DNA from: Nocardia crassostreae
Lineage (GTDB): Bacteria > Actinomycetota > Actinomycetes > Mycobacteriales > Mycobacteriaceae
Direction of reading: 5' to 3'
Assembly: GCF_001613405.1 (NCBI RefSeq)
Contig: NZ_BDCH01000001.1
Location: 1-64,000, forward strand
Length of the DNA: 64,000 nucleotides
In this document: in pieces, positions 7,400 through 16,256 of the stretch
Numbering within the stretch: position 1 is the stretch's first letter
How the letters are laid out: the number at the start of each line of letters is the position of its first letter
The notes under the pieces: model-generated
Seen by the model: the letters and a program-made list of their open reading frames with translations, nothing else
Told to the model about the DNA's origin: nothing
The model's database searches: none
Translations under genes and position numbers: made by a program

Positions 7400-9049
7400 A
7401 TGCGGGGTCGGGGGCGGATTGCTGCCGGGATATCGGCTTTGGTTCTGGCGCTGAGTCTTTCGAGCGGGTATGCGGTCGGCGATGCGAATGCGGACCCGGG
7501 GGTTCCGGCGGCCATTGCGGGGCAGGGTCTGGTTTGGGAGCCTTGTGCGGCGACCGGGGGCCGGGACTTGCTGGGTGGGGAGGTCGCGGCGGGGGTGCGT
7601 GCGGCATTGCTCGACGGGCTGGAGTGTGCGAGTGTGCGGACGCCGCTGGACTGGTCGGATCCTGGGGCGGGAGCGACCGTGAGTTTCGAGATTTCGCGGT
7701 TGCCGGGGCGGGATGGGGGGCGGCCGCTGCTGACCAGTCCGGGCGGGCCCGGTGCGGGGACCTTGCTGAATCCGATTCAATGGGCTGCGGCGTTTCCGGA
7801 GCTGCGGGGCTCCTATGACCTCATTGGATTCGATGCGCGCGGGACACGGCTGTCCGGAACCGCGGTCGACTGCGACTCGAACAGCTCCGGTGATCCGCAG
7901 TTGCTGGCGACCGGACGCAATGACGGCGCCGATGTCCTGGATTTCACGGCGGAGTCGGTGCAGCGGCAGGTGGAGCAGGCGGGCGCGTGGATCCGGTCCT
8001 GTGTGGAGCGGACGCCGGGCGGGGGCACCGTACTGGGGGCTGTGGACTACTGGCAGACGGTTCGGGATCTGGATTTGGTGCGGTCGCTGCTGGGGAGTCC
8101 CACGTGGAGTTAACTCGGCGCCTCGCAGGGGACCGCGCTCGGATTGGAATTGGCGCGCACGTTCCCGGACCGGATCGACCGGCTGGTGCTCGACTCGGTC
8201 ATCGATCCGGGCCGACCGCTCGCCGAGGGCTATCGAGACCGGGTCCTGAACCAGCAGAGGACGATCGAGGACGAGTTCGCTCCGTGGCTCGCTGGCCGCG
8301 GTACGACTTTCGGAGACAGTCGTGAAGCCGTCCTCGGAGCGCTCACGCGAATGCGGGCCGATCTGACGGCCCGCCCCCTCGCGCTGCCGCTCGATCGGAC
8401 CTTCAGCGGAAACGACTTGAACACAGTCATCTTCGGTGTCGGCAACGGACCCTTCGAGGCCCTGGAACGGAAGCTGCTCACCCTGCGGGCCGCGATGGAT
8501 CGCCCGTCGCTGGCCACGCAACTCAACGCGGCCATGACCTTTCGCGTTTCGCCGCTGGTCGAGGAGCTGGGCGGTGATCTCGTCCAGGCCGGTTCCCGTG
8601 TCGGCTGGTGGACCGCACGCACCTGCAATGACGCTGGCTGGAGCCGCAACCTCGACGAAATCGTGACCACCGCGGCACAACTCGCGGCTCGCACACCACT
8701 GACCTACCTCGGCATGGGTTTCACCGCCGCCTGCGCGTTCTGGCCCGAACCACCCCGCGCCCCGAATCCGGCACCGCTCGAACGCATCACCTCCGCCCTG
8801 CTGATCGGCAACGAGAAGGACCCGGTAACCCCGATATCCGGGGCCCGAGCCGTCCACGCCGCCATCCCGGCCTCCCGACTCGTCACGGTCTCCGGCGCCC
8901 AACGCCACCTGGCCCTCCCCCAGACCATGCCCAACGGCCTACCCGGCTCGATCCCCGCCACCAGCGCCTGCGCCACCTCCGCCGTCATCGAATACCTTGT
9001 GCACAACCGGCTCCCGGACACCGACACCACCTGCCGCCCCGACCGATGA
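7400..9049 (+). pseudogene. Secreted alpha/beta-hydrolase (tripeptidyl-aminopeptidase-like), split by an in-frame stop
   Basis: Begins at ATG 7400 after a G-rich ribosome-binding sequence and starts with a signal peptide (MRGRGRIAAGISALVLALSL). The order of motifs is that of the actinobacterial secreted TAP-like hydrolases: TSPGGPGAG oxyanion region, YDLIGFDARGT, DLDLVRSLLGSPTWS, then GASQGTALGLELA (GxSxG nucleophile elbow), with C-terminal IGNEKDPVTPISGA and SGAQRHLAL supplying Asp and His. A TAA at 8111-8113 interrupts the frame just before the nucleophile, where homologues have Tyr or Asn (W-S-stop-L-G-A-S-Q-G). Both halves (7400-8113 and 8114-9049) share one frame, so a single base change explains it. 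Dead gene or sequencing error. Confidence 0.8.
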
Positions 9050-9060
9050 CGGTTCGGCGC

Positions 9061-9085
9061 GCACGGGTCTAGTACGCGCCCGTGC
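9061..9085. terminator. Possible bidirectional terminator hairpin
   Basis: GCACGGG (9061-9067) pairs with CCCGTGC (9079-9085) across an 11-base loop between two convergent genes; it includes the stop codon of the minus-strand gene. There is no clear T-run, so the call is weak. Confidence 0.28.
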
Positions 9086-10562
9086 TGCGGGCGACGGCGG
9101 TGATGGTTTTCTTGATGATCAGGAGGTCTTGCATCATGGACCAGTTTTCTACGTAGGAGAGGTCCAGGCGGACTGCCTCGTCCCAGGGGAGGTCGGAGCG
9201 GCTGGAGACTTGCCAGAGGCCGGTCAGGCCGGGTTTGACGAGGAGGCGGCGGCGGACTTTCCAGTCGTAGTCCTCTACTTCGCCGGGGAGGGGTGGGCGG
9301 GGGCCTACTACGCTCATTTCGCCGCGGAGGACGTTGATGAACTGGGGGAGTTCGTCGAGGCTGAATTTGCGGAGGATGCGGCCTACCGGGGTTACGCGGG
9401 GGTCGGTGCGCATCTTGAAGAGGGGGCCCGCGGCCTCGTTCTCGGCGAGTAGGGCGGGGAGGGTGCGGTCGGCGTCGTTGCGCATGCTGCGGAACTTGAT
9501 CATGCGGAATGGTTTGCCGTTCAAGCCGATACGGGAAGACTTGTAGAAGATCGGGCCGGGACTGCTGAGTTTGACCGCGAAGGCGGTGGCCAGCATGACG
9601 GGGGCCACCAGCAGGAGTGCGACGGCGGCGAAGGCGATGTCGAAGGCCGCTTTGCGGTAGGACCTGGCGCGGTCGTACTGGGGTTTCTCGATGTGCAGCA
9701 GGGGCAGGTTGGACACGGGGCGGATGGACAGGCGCTGGTCGGCGATGTCGACGACGCCCGGGGTGACGACCAGTTCGATGCCGAGGGGCGAGAGTTTCCA
9801 CAGCAACTCGTTGATGCCCTGTGCGCCCAGCTGTTCGGTGGCCGCGATGGCCACGGAATCGGCTCCGGTGGTGCGGACCGCTTCGATGATCGACGACTTG
9901 GTCACGAGCAGCGGTGCGTCCGGATCGTCCTCGGTGACCATCCCCTCCGGATCCGGATCGTCGTCCGCGCCGTACGGGATGTACACGCCGACAACGGAAT
10001 ACCCGACCGCCGGATCGCGCTCGAAGCACCGCCGCATCTGCCGGGCCGAATCGCGGCGGCCGACGACGAGCACCGAGGTGAGATACCGGCCGAGGCGGCG
10101 CTGGCGGACCGCGTACTTCCGCCAGATCAGCCGGTTCGCGGCCAGGGCCAGCAGGCCGATGGGCAGGGCGATGGCCAGATAGCCGCGCGCGAACTCCACG
10201 CTCAGCAGCAGCGAGACGATCGCTATCAATCCGAACAGCCGCATGGTCGCCGCGACCAGGCGACGGTATTCCTCCGCGCCGGATCCGAGCACGGTCGGCG
10301 ACCAGGCGCCGCCGGCCGCGAGGAATCCGACCCAGGCCAGAACGAGCGCGACCGAGATGGCGGTGTATCCCACGCGCGTGTCACCGTTCCAGTCCACGGG
10401 CGCGTCATAGGTCGACCCGCCGAAGCGGATGAACTGGGCGAGAGCCACCGAGACGGCGATGACCGCCGAGTCGGTGATCCGGAGCCGTCGGCGATACTCG
10501 GCCAGCCACAGCGGCTTCCCGGACTTCTTGATCGACTGGTTCTCATCGATTTGAACGACCAT
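9069..10562 (-). CDS. Exopolysaccharide-initiating polyprenyl glycosylphosphotransferase
   Basis: Transfers the first sugar-1-phosphate to undecaprenyl phosphate at the membrane, starting each repeat unit. The 497-residue protein has an N-terminal block of about four helices (residues 25-140), a CoA-binding-like cytoplasmic domain with VLVVGRRDSARQMRR, one further helix (AAFDIAFAAVALLLVAPVML) and the C-terminal catalytic domain: KFRSMRNDAD, FSLDELPQFINVLRGEMSVVGPRPPLPGEVEDY and KPGLTGLWQVSSRSDL. This is the WbaP/CpsE architecture. It is divergent from the UDP-sugar dehydrogenase and heads an exopolysaccharide locus. The preferred sugar cannot be read from sequence. Confidence 0.9.
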   Translation of the reverse strand: MVVQIDENQSIKKSGKPLWLAEYRRRLRITDSAVIAVSVALAQFIRFGGSTYDAPVDWNGDTRVGYTAISVALVLAWVGFLAAGGAWSPTVLGSGAEEYRRLVAATMRLFGLIAIVSLLLSVEFARGYLAIALPIGLLALAANRLIWRKYAVRQRRLGRYLTSVLVVGRRDSARQMRRCFERDPAVGYSVVGVYIPYGADDDPDPEGMVTEDDPDAPLLVTKSSIIEAVRTTGADSVAIAATEQLGAQGINELLWKLSPLGIELVVTPGVVDIADQRLSIRPVSNLPLLHIEKPQYDRARSYRKAAFDIAFAAVALLLVAPVMLATAFAVKLSSPGPIFYKSSRIGLNGKPFRMIKFRSMRNDADRTLPALLAENEAAGPLFKMRTDPRVTPVGRILRKFSLDELPQFINVLRGEMSVVGPRPPLPGEVEDYDWKVRRRLLVKPGLTGLWQVSSRSDLPWDEAVRLDLSYVENWSMMQDLLIIKKTITAVARSTGAY

Positions 10563-10730
10563 CTCGGAACTCCGTCAAGCCACGCGAAATTGCGGCAGTC
10601 CCCCCTGTAAAAAATGGACGCCGATGCTGAATATTACTGGGTTTTCGGTCCGAGCGGAGGATGAAAGACGAACCCGAATAGATTGAAATGCAAACCATTT
10701 CGCGAACAGACCGACCGCTCGTTACGGTGC

Positions 10731-10755
10731 CGGAACGGGTTCCGCCCGGTATAGT
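10731..10755 (+). promoter_or_regulatory. Palindromic operator and -10 box before the UDP-sugar dehydrogenase
   Basis: A perfect 14-base dyad, CGGAAC-GG-GTTCCG (10731-10744), ends six bases before TATAGT (10750-10755), a good -10 hexamer. Nothing convincing sits at -35, so an activator or alternative sigma factor may be needed. A second dyad, GAAATG-CAAAC-CATTTC, lies at 10685-10701. ATG 10790 with GGAG at 10779-10782 follows. Confidence 0.42.
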
Positions 10756-10789
10756 GGCCTCGGGGGCGGGGAGGAACCGGAGAATCGTT

Positions 10790-12112
10790 ATGGGCCAACG
10801 CATCTCTGTAATCGGCACAGGCTACCTGGGGGCTACCCACGCGGCGTGTATGGCCGAACTCGGGCACGAGGTGCTCGGGGTCGATGTCGACCCGCGCAAG
10901 CTGGCCGAACTGGAAAAGGGGCGGGTCCCGTTCTACGAGCCAGGTCTCGAGGAAATCCTCACCGCCCAAGTCGAATCCGGGCGACTGCGGTTCACCGACT
11001 CCTACGCCGAGGCCGCGCATTTCGCGAACGTGCACTTCGTCACGGTCGCGACACCGCAGCGCCGTGGCGAATTCGCCGCGGACCTCGGTCAGGTCGACAC
11101 CGTCGTCGAGCAGTTGGCGCCCCGGATCACCGGCCCGGCGCTGATCATCGGCAAATCGACGGTTCCGGTCGGCACGGCCGCGCGCCTCGGTGCGCGAGCC
11201 CGCGAATTGGCTTGCGACACCGTCGAAGTGGCGTGTAATCCGGAGTTCCTGCGCGAGGGCCACGCGGTGGCCGACACCCTGCGGCCCGATCGCATGGTGC
11301 TCGGCATCGACCGCGACCGCCCGGGCCGCGCCGAGGAGGTCACCCGCGCGGTGTACGGCCCGCTCCTCGACGACGGGGTGCCACTGCTGGTCACCGATCT
11401 CGAGACCGCGGAACTGGTGAAGACCGCCGCCAATTCCTTTCTGGCGACCAAGATCTCGTTCATCAATGCGATGGCCGAACTGTGCGAGGCCAGCGGCGCG
11501 GATGTGACCGTCCTGGCCGATGCCATCGGCCTCGACCCGCGCATCGGCCGCAGCTTCCTCAATGCGGGCATCGGTTTCGGCGGCGGCTGCCTGCCCAAGG
11601 ACATTCGCGCGTTCATGGCCCGCGCCGGTGAACTGGGCGCGGACCAGGCACTGACCTTCCTGCGCGAGGTGGACAGCATCAATATGCGGCGCCGGACCCG
11701 GATGGTGGAGCTGACCCGGGACACCGTCGGCGGCTCGCTGATCGGCACGCGCGCCGCCGTACTCGGCGCCGCCTTCAAACCGGATTCCGACGATGTGCGC
11801 GACTCACCGGCGCTCAATATCGCTGGCCAGCTGCAACTTCAGGGCGCCACGGTCACCGTCTTCGACCCGAAGGCCATGGACAACGCACGGGCCCTGTTCC
11901 CCACACTCGGCTACGCGCACACCATGATCGAGGCGTGCGACGGCGCGGATGTGGTGCTGGTGCTCACCGAATGGGCACAGTTCCGCGAGCTCGCTCCCGC
12001 CATGCTCGACGATGTGGTGCGCCGCCGTCGCATCCTGGACGGCCGCAACTGCCTCGATCCGAGCCAATGGCGCGGCGCCGGTTGGGATTACCGCGGAGTC
12101 GGCCGCGGATAA
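10790..12112 (+). CDS. ugd: UDP-glucose/GDP-mannose dehydrogenase family protein
   Basis: NAD-dependent four-electron oxidation of a nucleotide sugar, usually UDP-glucose to UDP-glucuronate, feeding acidic polysaccharide synthesis. The 440-residue protein has the Rossmann motif ISVIGTGYLGATHAACMAELGH, GKSTVPVGTA, the catalytic-loop region NPEFLREGHAV, the central helix TAELVKTAANSFLATKISFINAMAELCE, the active-site Cys in GIGFGGGCLPKDIRA, and a C-terminal UDP-binding domain with GAAFKPDSDDVRDSPALNIA. ATG 10790 is chosen over upstream in-frame codons because GGAG precedes it and the dinucleotide-binding fold begins immediately. It ends four bases from a convergent gene. The substrate could be another nucleotide hexose. 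Confidence 0.9.
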   Translation: MGQRISVIGTGYLGATHAACMAELGHEVLGVDVDPRKLAELEKGRVPFYEPGLEEILTAQVESGRLRFTDSYAEAAHFANVHFVTVATPQRRGEFAADLGQVDTVVEQLAPRITGPALIIGKSTVPVGTAARLGARARELACDTVEVACNPEFLREGHAVADTLRPDRMVLGIDRDRPGRAEEVTRAVYGPLLDDGVPLLVTDLETAELVKTAANSFLATKISFINAMAELCEASGADVTVLADAIGLDPRIGRSFLNAGIGFGGGCLPKDIRAFMARAGELGADQALTFLREVDSINMRRRTRMVELTRDTVGGSLIGTRAAVLGAAFKPDSDDVRDSPALNIAGQLQLQGATVTVFDPKAMDNARALFPTLGYAHTMIEACDGADVVLVLTEWAQFRELAPAMLDDVVRRRRILDGRNCLDPSQWRGAGWDYRGVGRG

Positions 12113-12116
12113 CCTC

Positions 12117-13550
12117 TCAGCGGGCGCCGTGGATCGCCTCGATCGACCACTCCGGCCCGCTGTCGAACCGCACCAGGGTCAGCGTTCCCCCCGACCGCAA
12201 TTCCAGTGGCGTGGCCACATTCTCGAAGTCGATATTGCCGCCGGATTCGAAGAACACCGACCCGCCCGCGGCCTTCAGCACCACCCGCTCCCCCGGGAAG
12301 TGGGTGGCCTTGACCACCCGCACCGGGGTGGGCGAGGCGCTGAGCGCGACCGTCACGGCGGCGCCCACATCGATCTCGACCGCGGGCTCGATGCGCTGGG
12401 TCAGATTCCGGGTGACCGCCATATCGCGGCCAACCCCATTGGACATGAGCACGCTCGCCCCGCTGTCGTCCGCCGACGCCATATCGCCGAACCGGCCCAG
12501 GAACACATTGCCCGTACCGGATACCCGCGCGCCCGCGACGGCTCGAACCGAGAACGGTTCCCCTTGTCCCAGCGCCGAATTCGCGAAGTGACAGCGATCG
12601 ACGCGGCAGTGGTCCACGCCGGAGAACAGCAATCCGCTGCCCAGACCCTCGAAATGGCAGGTATCGAAGGTGATCGACTCCGCCCGGTCCACGAACACCC
12701 CCAGCGCCGCCTGCTGGAAGGTCACATCCGTGAACACGTGACTGTGCCCGATGCGATCCGACAGATAGGGCCCGCCATTGTCCGACGCGTCGTACCCGCT
12801 CAACTGGCGGCAGATCTTCACATTGATGCCCGGTGCGGCGGTGGCGGCGGCGCCGAACCCGTCGATCCGCCCGCCCGTCCACGCGGTCTGATTGACCTGC
12901 CCGGACATGAGCAGCCCCAGCGACCGTTCGGAGTCGTTGCGCCGCTCCAGAATCACGCCGTCGAAGGTCAGGAACTGCAAGGGATCGCGCGCATCGTGCC
13001 CGCCGCCCTGCAGCCAGAGCTGAGCGCCCGCGAATCCGGCCACGCGGAGCAGGCGAAAAGCCGAGTGCCACAGTCCCGATGCGGTGTCCTCACCCCCGCG
13101 CCGCGCGTGGATGTGGATACCGTGCTGGTCCGGATTGCCCGCATCCTCGATGCCGATTCCCTCGACGGTCACATACCGGGTGGGTCCGCGCCCGATGCCC
13201 AGCACGGGGCCGTTGCCCGATCCGGGAACGGCCCGGATCACCGTGCCCTCGGGCCCCGCGCCGATCAGGCGTGTGCCCTCCCGCAGCAGCAGTCCGTCGG
13301 CGGTGTACCGGCCCGCCGGAAGGAACAGGGCCAGACCGTTCTCGTGCGCGTAGTCGATGGCGTTCTGGAGGCGCGCGGATTCGTCGGTCTCGCCGCCCGC
13401 GATACCGAAATCCCGTGCGTTGGCGACCAATCCGCCGAGGTCCGACACCACCGTCGGCGGATCCGCGGGCTGGGCCGCGCATCCGGCGACCCCGGCGGCC
13501 GCGGTCGCGGTCATTCCGGTCAGGAGCGCCCGGCGTCTGCTGATGGCCAT
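12117..13550 (-). CDS. Tat-exported beta-helix lipoprotein (pectate-lyase-3 fold)
   Basis: A 477-residue surface protein. The N-terminus SRRRALLTGMTATAAAGVAGCAAQP is a twin-arginine signal with a lipobox (VAGC), predicting export of the folded protein and lipid anchoring. DFGIAGGETDESARLQNAIDYA followed by LFLPAGRYTADGLLL is the typical entry into a right-handed parallel beta-helix, and the rest has repeated short strands (YVTVEGIGIEDAG, SITFDTCHFEGLGS, DHCRVDRCHFANSA). Members degrade, modify or bind polysaccharides. It is the last gene of the minus-strand exopolysaccharide operon. ATG 13550 has GAGGAG upstream and overlaps the preceding gene by 31 bases. The frame is open far upstream, but that part is a shadow. 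Confidence 0.8.
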   Translation of the reverse strand: MAISRRRALLTGMTATAAAGVAGCAAQPADPPTVVSDLGGLVANARDFGIAGGETDESARLQNAIDYAHENGLALFLPAGRYTADGLLLREGTRLIGAGPEGTVIRAVPGSGNGPVLGIGRGPTRYVTVEGIGIEDAGNPDQHGIHIHARRGGEDTASGLWHSAFRLLRVAGFAGAQLWLQGGGHDARDPLQFLTFDGVILERRNDSERSLGLLMSGQVNQTAWTGGRIDGFGAAATAAPGINVKICRQLSGYDASDNGGPYLSDRIGHSHVFTDVTFQQAALGVFVDRAESITFDTCHFEGLGSGLLFSGVDHCRVDRCHFANSALGQGEPFSVRAVAGARVSGTGNVFLGRFGDMASADDSGASVLMSNGVGRDMAVTRNLTQRIEPAVEIDVGAAVTVALSASPTPVRVVKATHFPGERVVLKAAGGSVFFESGGNIDFENVATPLELRSGGTLTLVRFDSGPEWSIEAIHGAR

Positions 13551-14893
13551 CCCTGCTCCTCGCGTGCCGAATCCGGGGCGCCCGCGCGACCCCACAACGG
13601 CCCGCAGCAGGCTCCGAGCAATGTGACCAGACCCAGATAGGTGGCCGGGTAGCCGAGCCCGCCGGTCACCGGGGTGTCGATCGCGAGCACGATCACTGTA
13701 GCCAACAGAACCTTGCGCTGAGTGGAGGCGAGGCGGCTTGCGGGCCAATACTTTCCCGAAATCGCCCGGAGCGCCAGCTGACCCAGGAACCCCAGATACG
13801 CGACCAGGCCCACCAAACCGGTCTTCATCAGGTAGTAGACGTACCCGTTGTGCAGGAACGCGGCCTCGGTGCGGCTGAAATTCGCTCGCGTCGAAGCGGT
13901 TTCGATATCGAACCGCACCACCGCGCCCCAGCCCTGGCCGAACCACTGGGCGAAGATCGACGACCGGTCGACCTGCGCCAGCGCGCGCCGCGATTCGAAG
14001 GCGCGGTAGTTGTCGGCGATCTGGTCGCGGGTCTCCAGATTCGAGGTGGCCACCTCCGTGAACGAGTTCTCGACCTTCGCCAGGAACACCTCGTCGAGGA
14101 ATTGATAGGCGGGCGGCGCGAACCACCGCAGTGCGAGCAGCGTCGCGTAGATGGCCGCCGCCGCGGGCACGACGGCCGAGATCAGCTGCCGCGGGCTGGG
14201 AATCAGCGTCCGGTTCGTGGTCACCGTGAGCGCCGCCATGACCGCGAGCAGGACGACGAGGTTCAGCATCAGCCCGCGCGACAGCGTAAGCAGCATGGAC
14301 ACGGCGACCACCACCCCGATCACCTGGACCACCCGCCGCCACCGGCGCAGCTCGCCGTCGGCGGCCAGCAGCAGGCACGCGCCCAGTGCGGCGTACTGCG
14401 TATGGGATCCGCGCCCGGCCTCCAGGCGCAGCACATACAGATCGTTCACCCCGCCGGACACCACGATGCCGAACCGGACCAGGTGCGCGATCGAGATGAC
14501 CAGGCCCGCCGCGGCGATGACGGTGAGAATCACCCGCAGGCTCGCCCGGTCGTAGGCGAACAGATACCCGATGCCCAGAAACAGGAGGTAGGTCAGCGTG
14601 ATCCCGATATCGCGTTCCAGGTCGATATCCAGCGGTGTCGTACCGAACGCGTTCGCCACGATCGCGCCAGCCAGCCCCAGAATCAGGATGGCGAGCAGCC
14701 AGCCGCCCGCGGGCGGAAACCGCGGCCACGGCAGCCGCCGGATCCAGATCACTCCGGACCCGGCGACCGCGCCAGCAATGGCCAGCCCGATGACCGGGCC
14801 GACGTACTCGGCGGCCACGAGCGCGACGAACACGCTGCACGCGAACGGATACCAGCCCCAGGTGCGCGCGGGCGACTGCGACGTCATCATCAC
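13520..14893 (-). CDS. O-antigen ligase / Wzy-like polymerase membrane protein
   Basis: A 457-residue polytopic membrane protein with about ten hydrophobic segments and a large extracytoplasmic loop in its second half (ALRWFAPPAYQFLDEVFLAKVENSF to RTEAAFLHNGYVYYLMKTGLVGLVAYL). The sequence LHNGYVYYLMKTGL fits the H-x-x-Y-x-x-x-L region of the Wzy_C/O-antigen ligase family. In a Gram-positive exopolysaccharide locus with a flippase, it most plausibly polymerises repeat units on the outer face of the membrane. The GTG start at 14893 overlaps the upstream stop (GTGA); two ATG codons follow at once, so the true start may be three or six bases later. Confidence 0.82.
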   Translation of the reverse strand: MMMTSQSPARTWGWYPFACSVFVALVAAEYVGPVIGLAIAGAVAGSGVIWIRRLPWPRFPPAGGWLLAILILGLAGAIVANAFGTTPLDIDLERDIGITLTYLLFLGIGYLFAYDRASLRVILTVIAAAGLVISIAHLVRFGIVVSGGVNDLYVLRLEAGRGSHTQYAALGACLLLAADGELRRWRRVVQVIGVVVAVSMLLTLSRGLMLNLVVLLAVMAALTVTTNRTLIPSPRQLISAVVPAAAAIYATLLALRWFAPPAYQFLDEVFLAKVENSFTEVATSNLETRDQIADNYRAFESRRALAQVDRSSIFAQWFGQGWGAVVRFDIETASTRANFSRTEAAFLHNGYVYYLMKTGLVGLVAYLGFLGQLALRAISGKYWPASRLASTQRKVLLATVIVLAIDTPVTGGLGYPATYLGLVTLLGACCGPLWGRAGAPDSAREEQGWPSADAGRS

Positions 14894-15579
14894 CCCCGGT
14901 GCACCGTGACGCTGTCGAGCACGCGGTCCGCGATCGACCGGTGCCCGAGATCATTGGGATGGAAATCGTCGGAGGTCCCGGAGAAGGTGGGCAGGCCCGC
15001 GGGTCCGCGCATGCGCGGGTACTCGGCCAGATCGAACAGGGGCCGGAACACCCCGCCGTGCGCCCCGCACAGATCGGCTATGACGGTGTCGAAACTGCGG
15101 GCCGTCTCGATCGGCCGCCACAGTCCCAGGCACAGCAGGGCGGTATTCGGGGACGCGGCGACGGTTCTGTCCAGGAGTTCGCGATAGCGGTCCCGGAAGG
15201 TGCGCAGGTCCACCTGCGGGGTGTCGTTGGTGCCCAGTTCGACGATGAACAGATCCTGATCAGCGGGGAACGCCGGTCCGAGCAGCGCCTCGCCGACGGT
15301 GCCGCCGATGCGGTTGGCCTTGTGCTCCTCGACGGGCCCGCCCTCCCGCCAGGCGGCGGTCACCAGCGGCCGGAAGCCGAGTTCCTGTGTGGTGGCGGAC
15401 AATCCGTGATCGAGCGAATCCCCGAGGAAACTGACCTGCAGCGCTTCGCCGGTGGCCAGGCGCAGTTCGATCGTCGCGTCGTGCGGCGGCGGTGCGCCGC
15501 TGCCGATGCGGATATAGGCGACGGTGGCGGCGAGCACGACCACCACTGCGGCGATCCCGATCGCCAATCGGGCGTTCAC
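14890..15579 (-). CDS. Membrane-anchored SGNH/GDSL hydrolase
   Basis: A 229-residue protein with an N-terminal signal anchor (ARLAIGIAAVVVVLAATVAYI). Block I is VSFLGDSLDHGLS (Gly-Asp-Ser nucleophile), block III is FIVELGTNDTPQ, and block V is DDFHPNDLGHRSIA (Asp and His), so the catalytic residues are all present. In polysaccharide clusters these proteins usually remove or move acetyl groups outside the membrane. The neighbouring hexapeptide acetyltransferase, overlapped by four bases (GTGA at 15576-15579), supports a role in acetylation pattern. GTG 15579 is the only start compatible with the signal anchor. Confidence 0.84.
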   Translation of the reverse strand: MNARLAIGIAAVVVVLAATVAYIRIGSGAPPPHDATIELRLATGEALQVSFLGDSLDHGLSATTQELGFRPLVTAAWREGGPVEEHKANRIGGTVGEALLGPAFPADQDLFIVELGTNDTPQVDLRTFRDRYRELLDRTVAASPNTALLCLGLWRPIETARSFDTVIADLCGAHGGVFRPLFDLAEYPRMRGPAGLPTFSGTSDDFHPNDLGHRSIADRVLDSVTVHRG

Positions 15580-16256
15580 GATCCCGGCTCCCGTCGTTTG
15601 AGGAGGCGGGCGGGCACGCCGCCGATCACGGATCCGGGTGGAAACTCCCCGCGAACAACGATTGCCGCCGCGACCACCGATCCGGCTCCCACCCGCGCGC
15701 CCGCGAGGAAGGTGACCCGGGCGCCGATCCACACATCGTCGGAGATGACGATCTCCGCCTCGCGGGTGCCCTGATGGCGGATGGCGACGGTGGTGTCGTC
15801 GGTGATGTGCTCCTGCGAATGGAAGGTGACATAGGGACCGGCGATGACATCGCGGCCGATGGTGACGCCGCCGCTGCAGCCGATGTGCGCGCCGTCGCCG
15901 ATACCGCTGAAATCCCCTATCACCAAACCCACTCCGCGCTTGCCGAGCGAACTGGTGGTGGTCACGATGCAGCGCCGCCCGAGTTTGGCGCCGCGCCCCA
16001 GGCGCACGCCGCGCGTGCCGCTGGCATCGATGATCGACTCCGCGCCGATGGCCGACAGCGGCCCCGCGGTGAGATGGCGTTTGCAGCGTAAGCGAACCCC
16101 GCGACCCCGGAACACCGTCGCGCACAGGGTGAGAACGCCGCGGGACAGCTCGAGCCCGCGCCGGGCCATCTCCCCGTACAGGAAGGCCCGCGGTATGCAG
16201 GGGTCGACCTCGTAGCTCCGGCCCGCGGATCTGATCACCCGCTCGATCAACGTCAC
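15576..16256 (-). CDS. Left-handed beta-helix acyltransferase (WbbJ-like)
   Basis: A 226-residue O-acyltransferase, probably acetyl-CoA dependent. The hexapeptide repeat region spans roughly residues 75-215 (IGAESIIDASG, VRLGRGAKLG, IGDFSGIGDGAHIG, VTIGRDVIAGPYVTF, VISDDVWIGARVTFLAGARVGAGSVVAA). The characteristic HSQEHI-type loop carries the catalytic His, and GGVPARLLKRR closes the domain as in WbbJ, NodL and maltose acetyltransferases. GTG 16256 overlaps the flippase stop by four bases. It likely decorates sugars of the repeat unit before export. Confidence 0.85.
   Translation of the reverse strand: MTLIERVIRSAGRSYEVDPCIPRAFLYGEMARRGLELSRGVLTLCATVFRGRGVRLRCKRHLTAGPLSAIGAESIIDASGTRGVRLGRGAKLGRRCIVTTTSSLGKRGVGLVIGDFSGIGDGAHIGCSGGVTIGRDVIAGPYVTFHSQEHITDDTTVAIRHQGTREAEIVISDDVWIGARVTFLAGARVGAGSVVAAAIVVRGEFPPGSVIGGVPARLLKRREPGS

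Noticed and set aside
12117..14954. A 945-residue minus-strand reading frame
   Set aside because: Only the part from 13550 downward is coding (Tat signal, beta-helix); the upstream part is a shadow of the polymerase gene.
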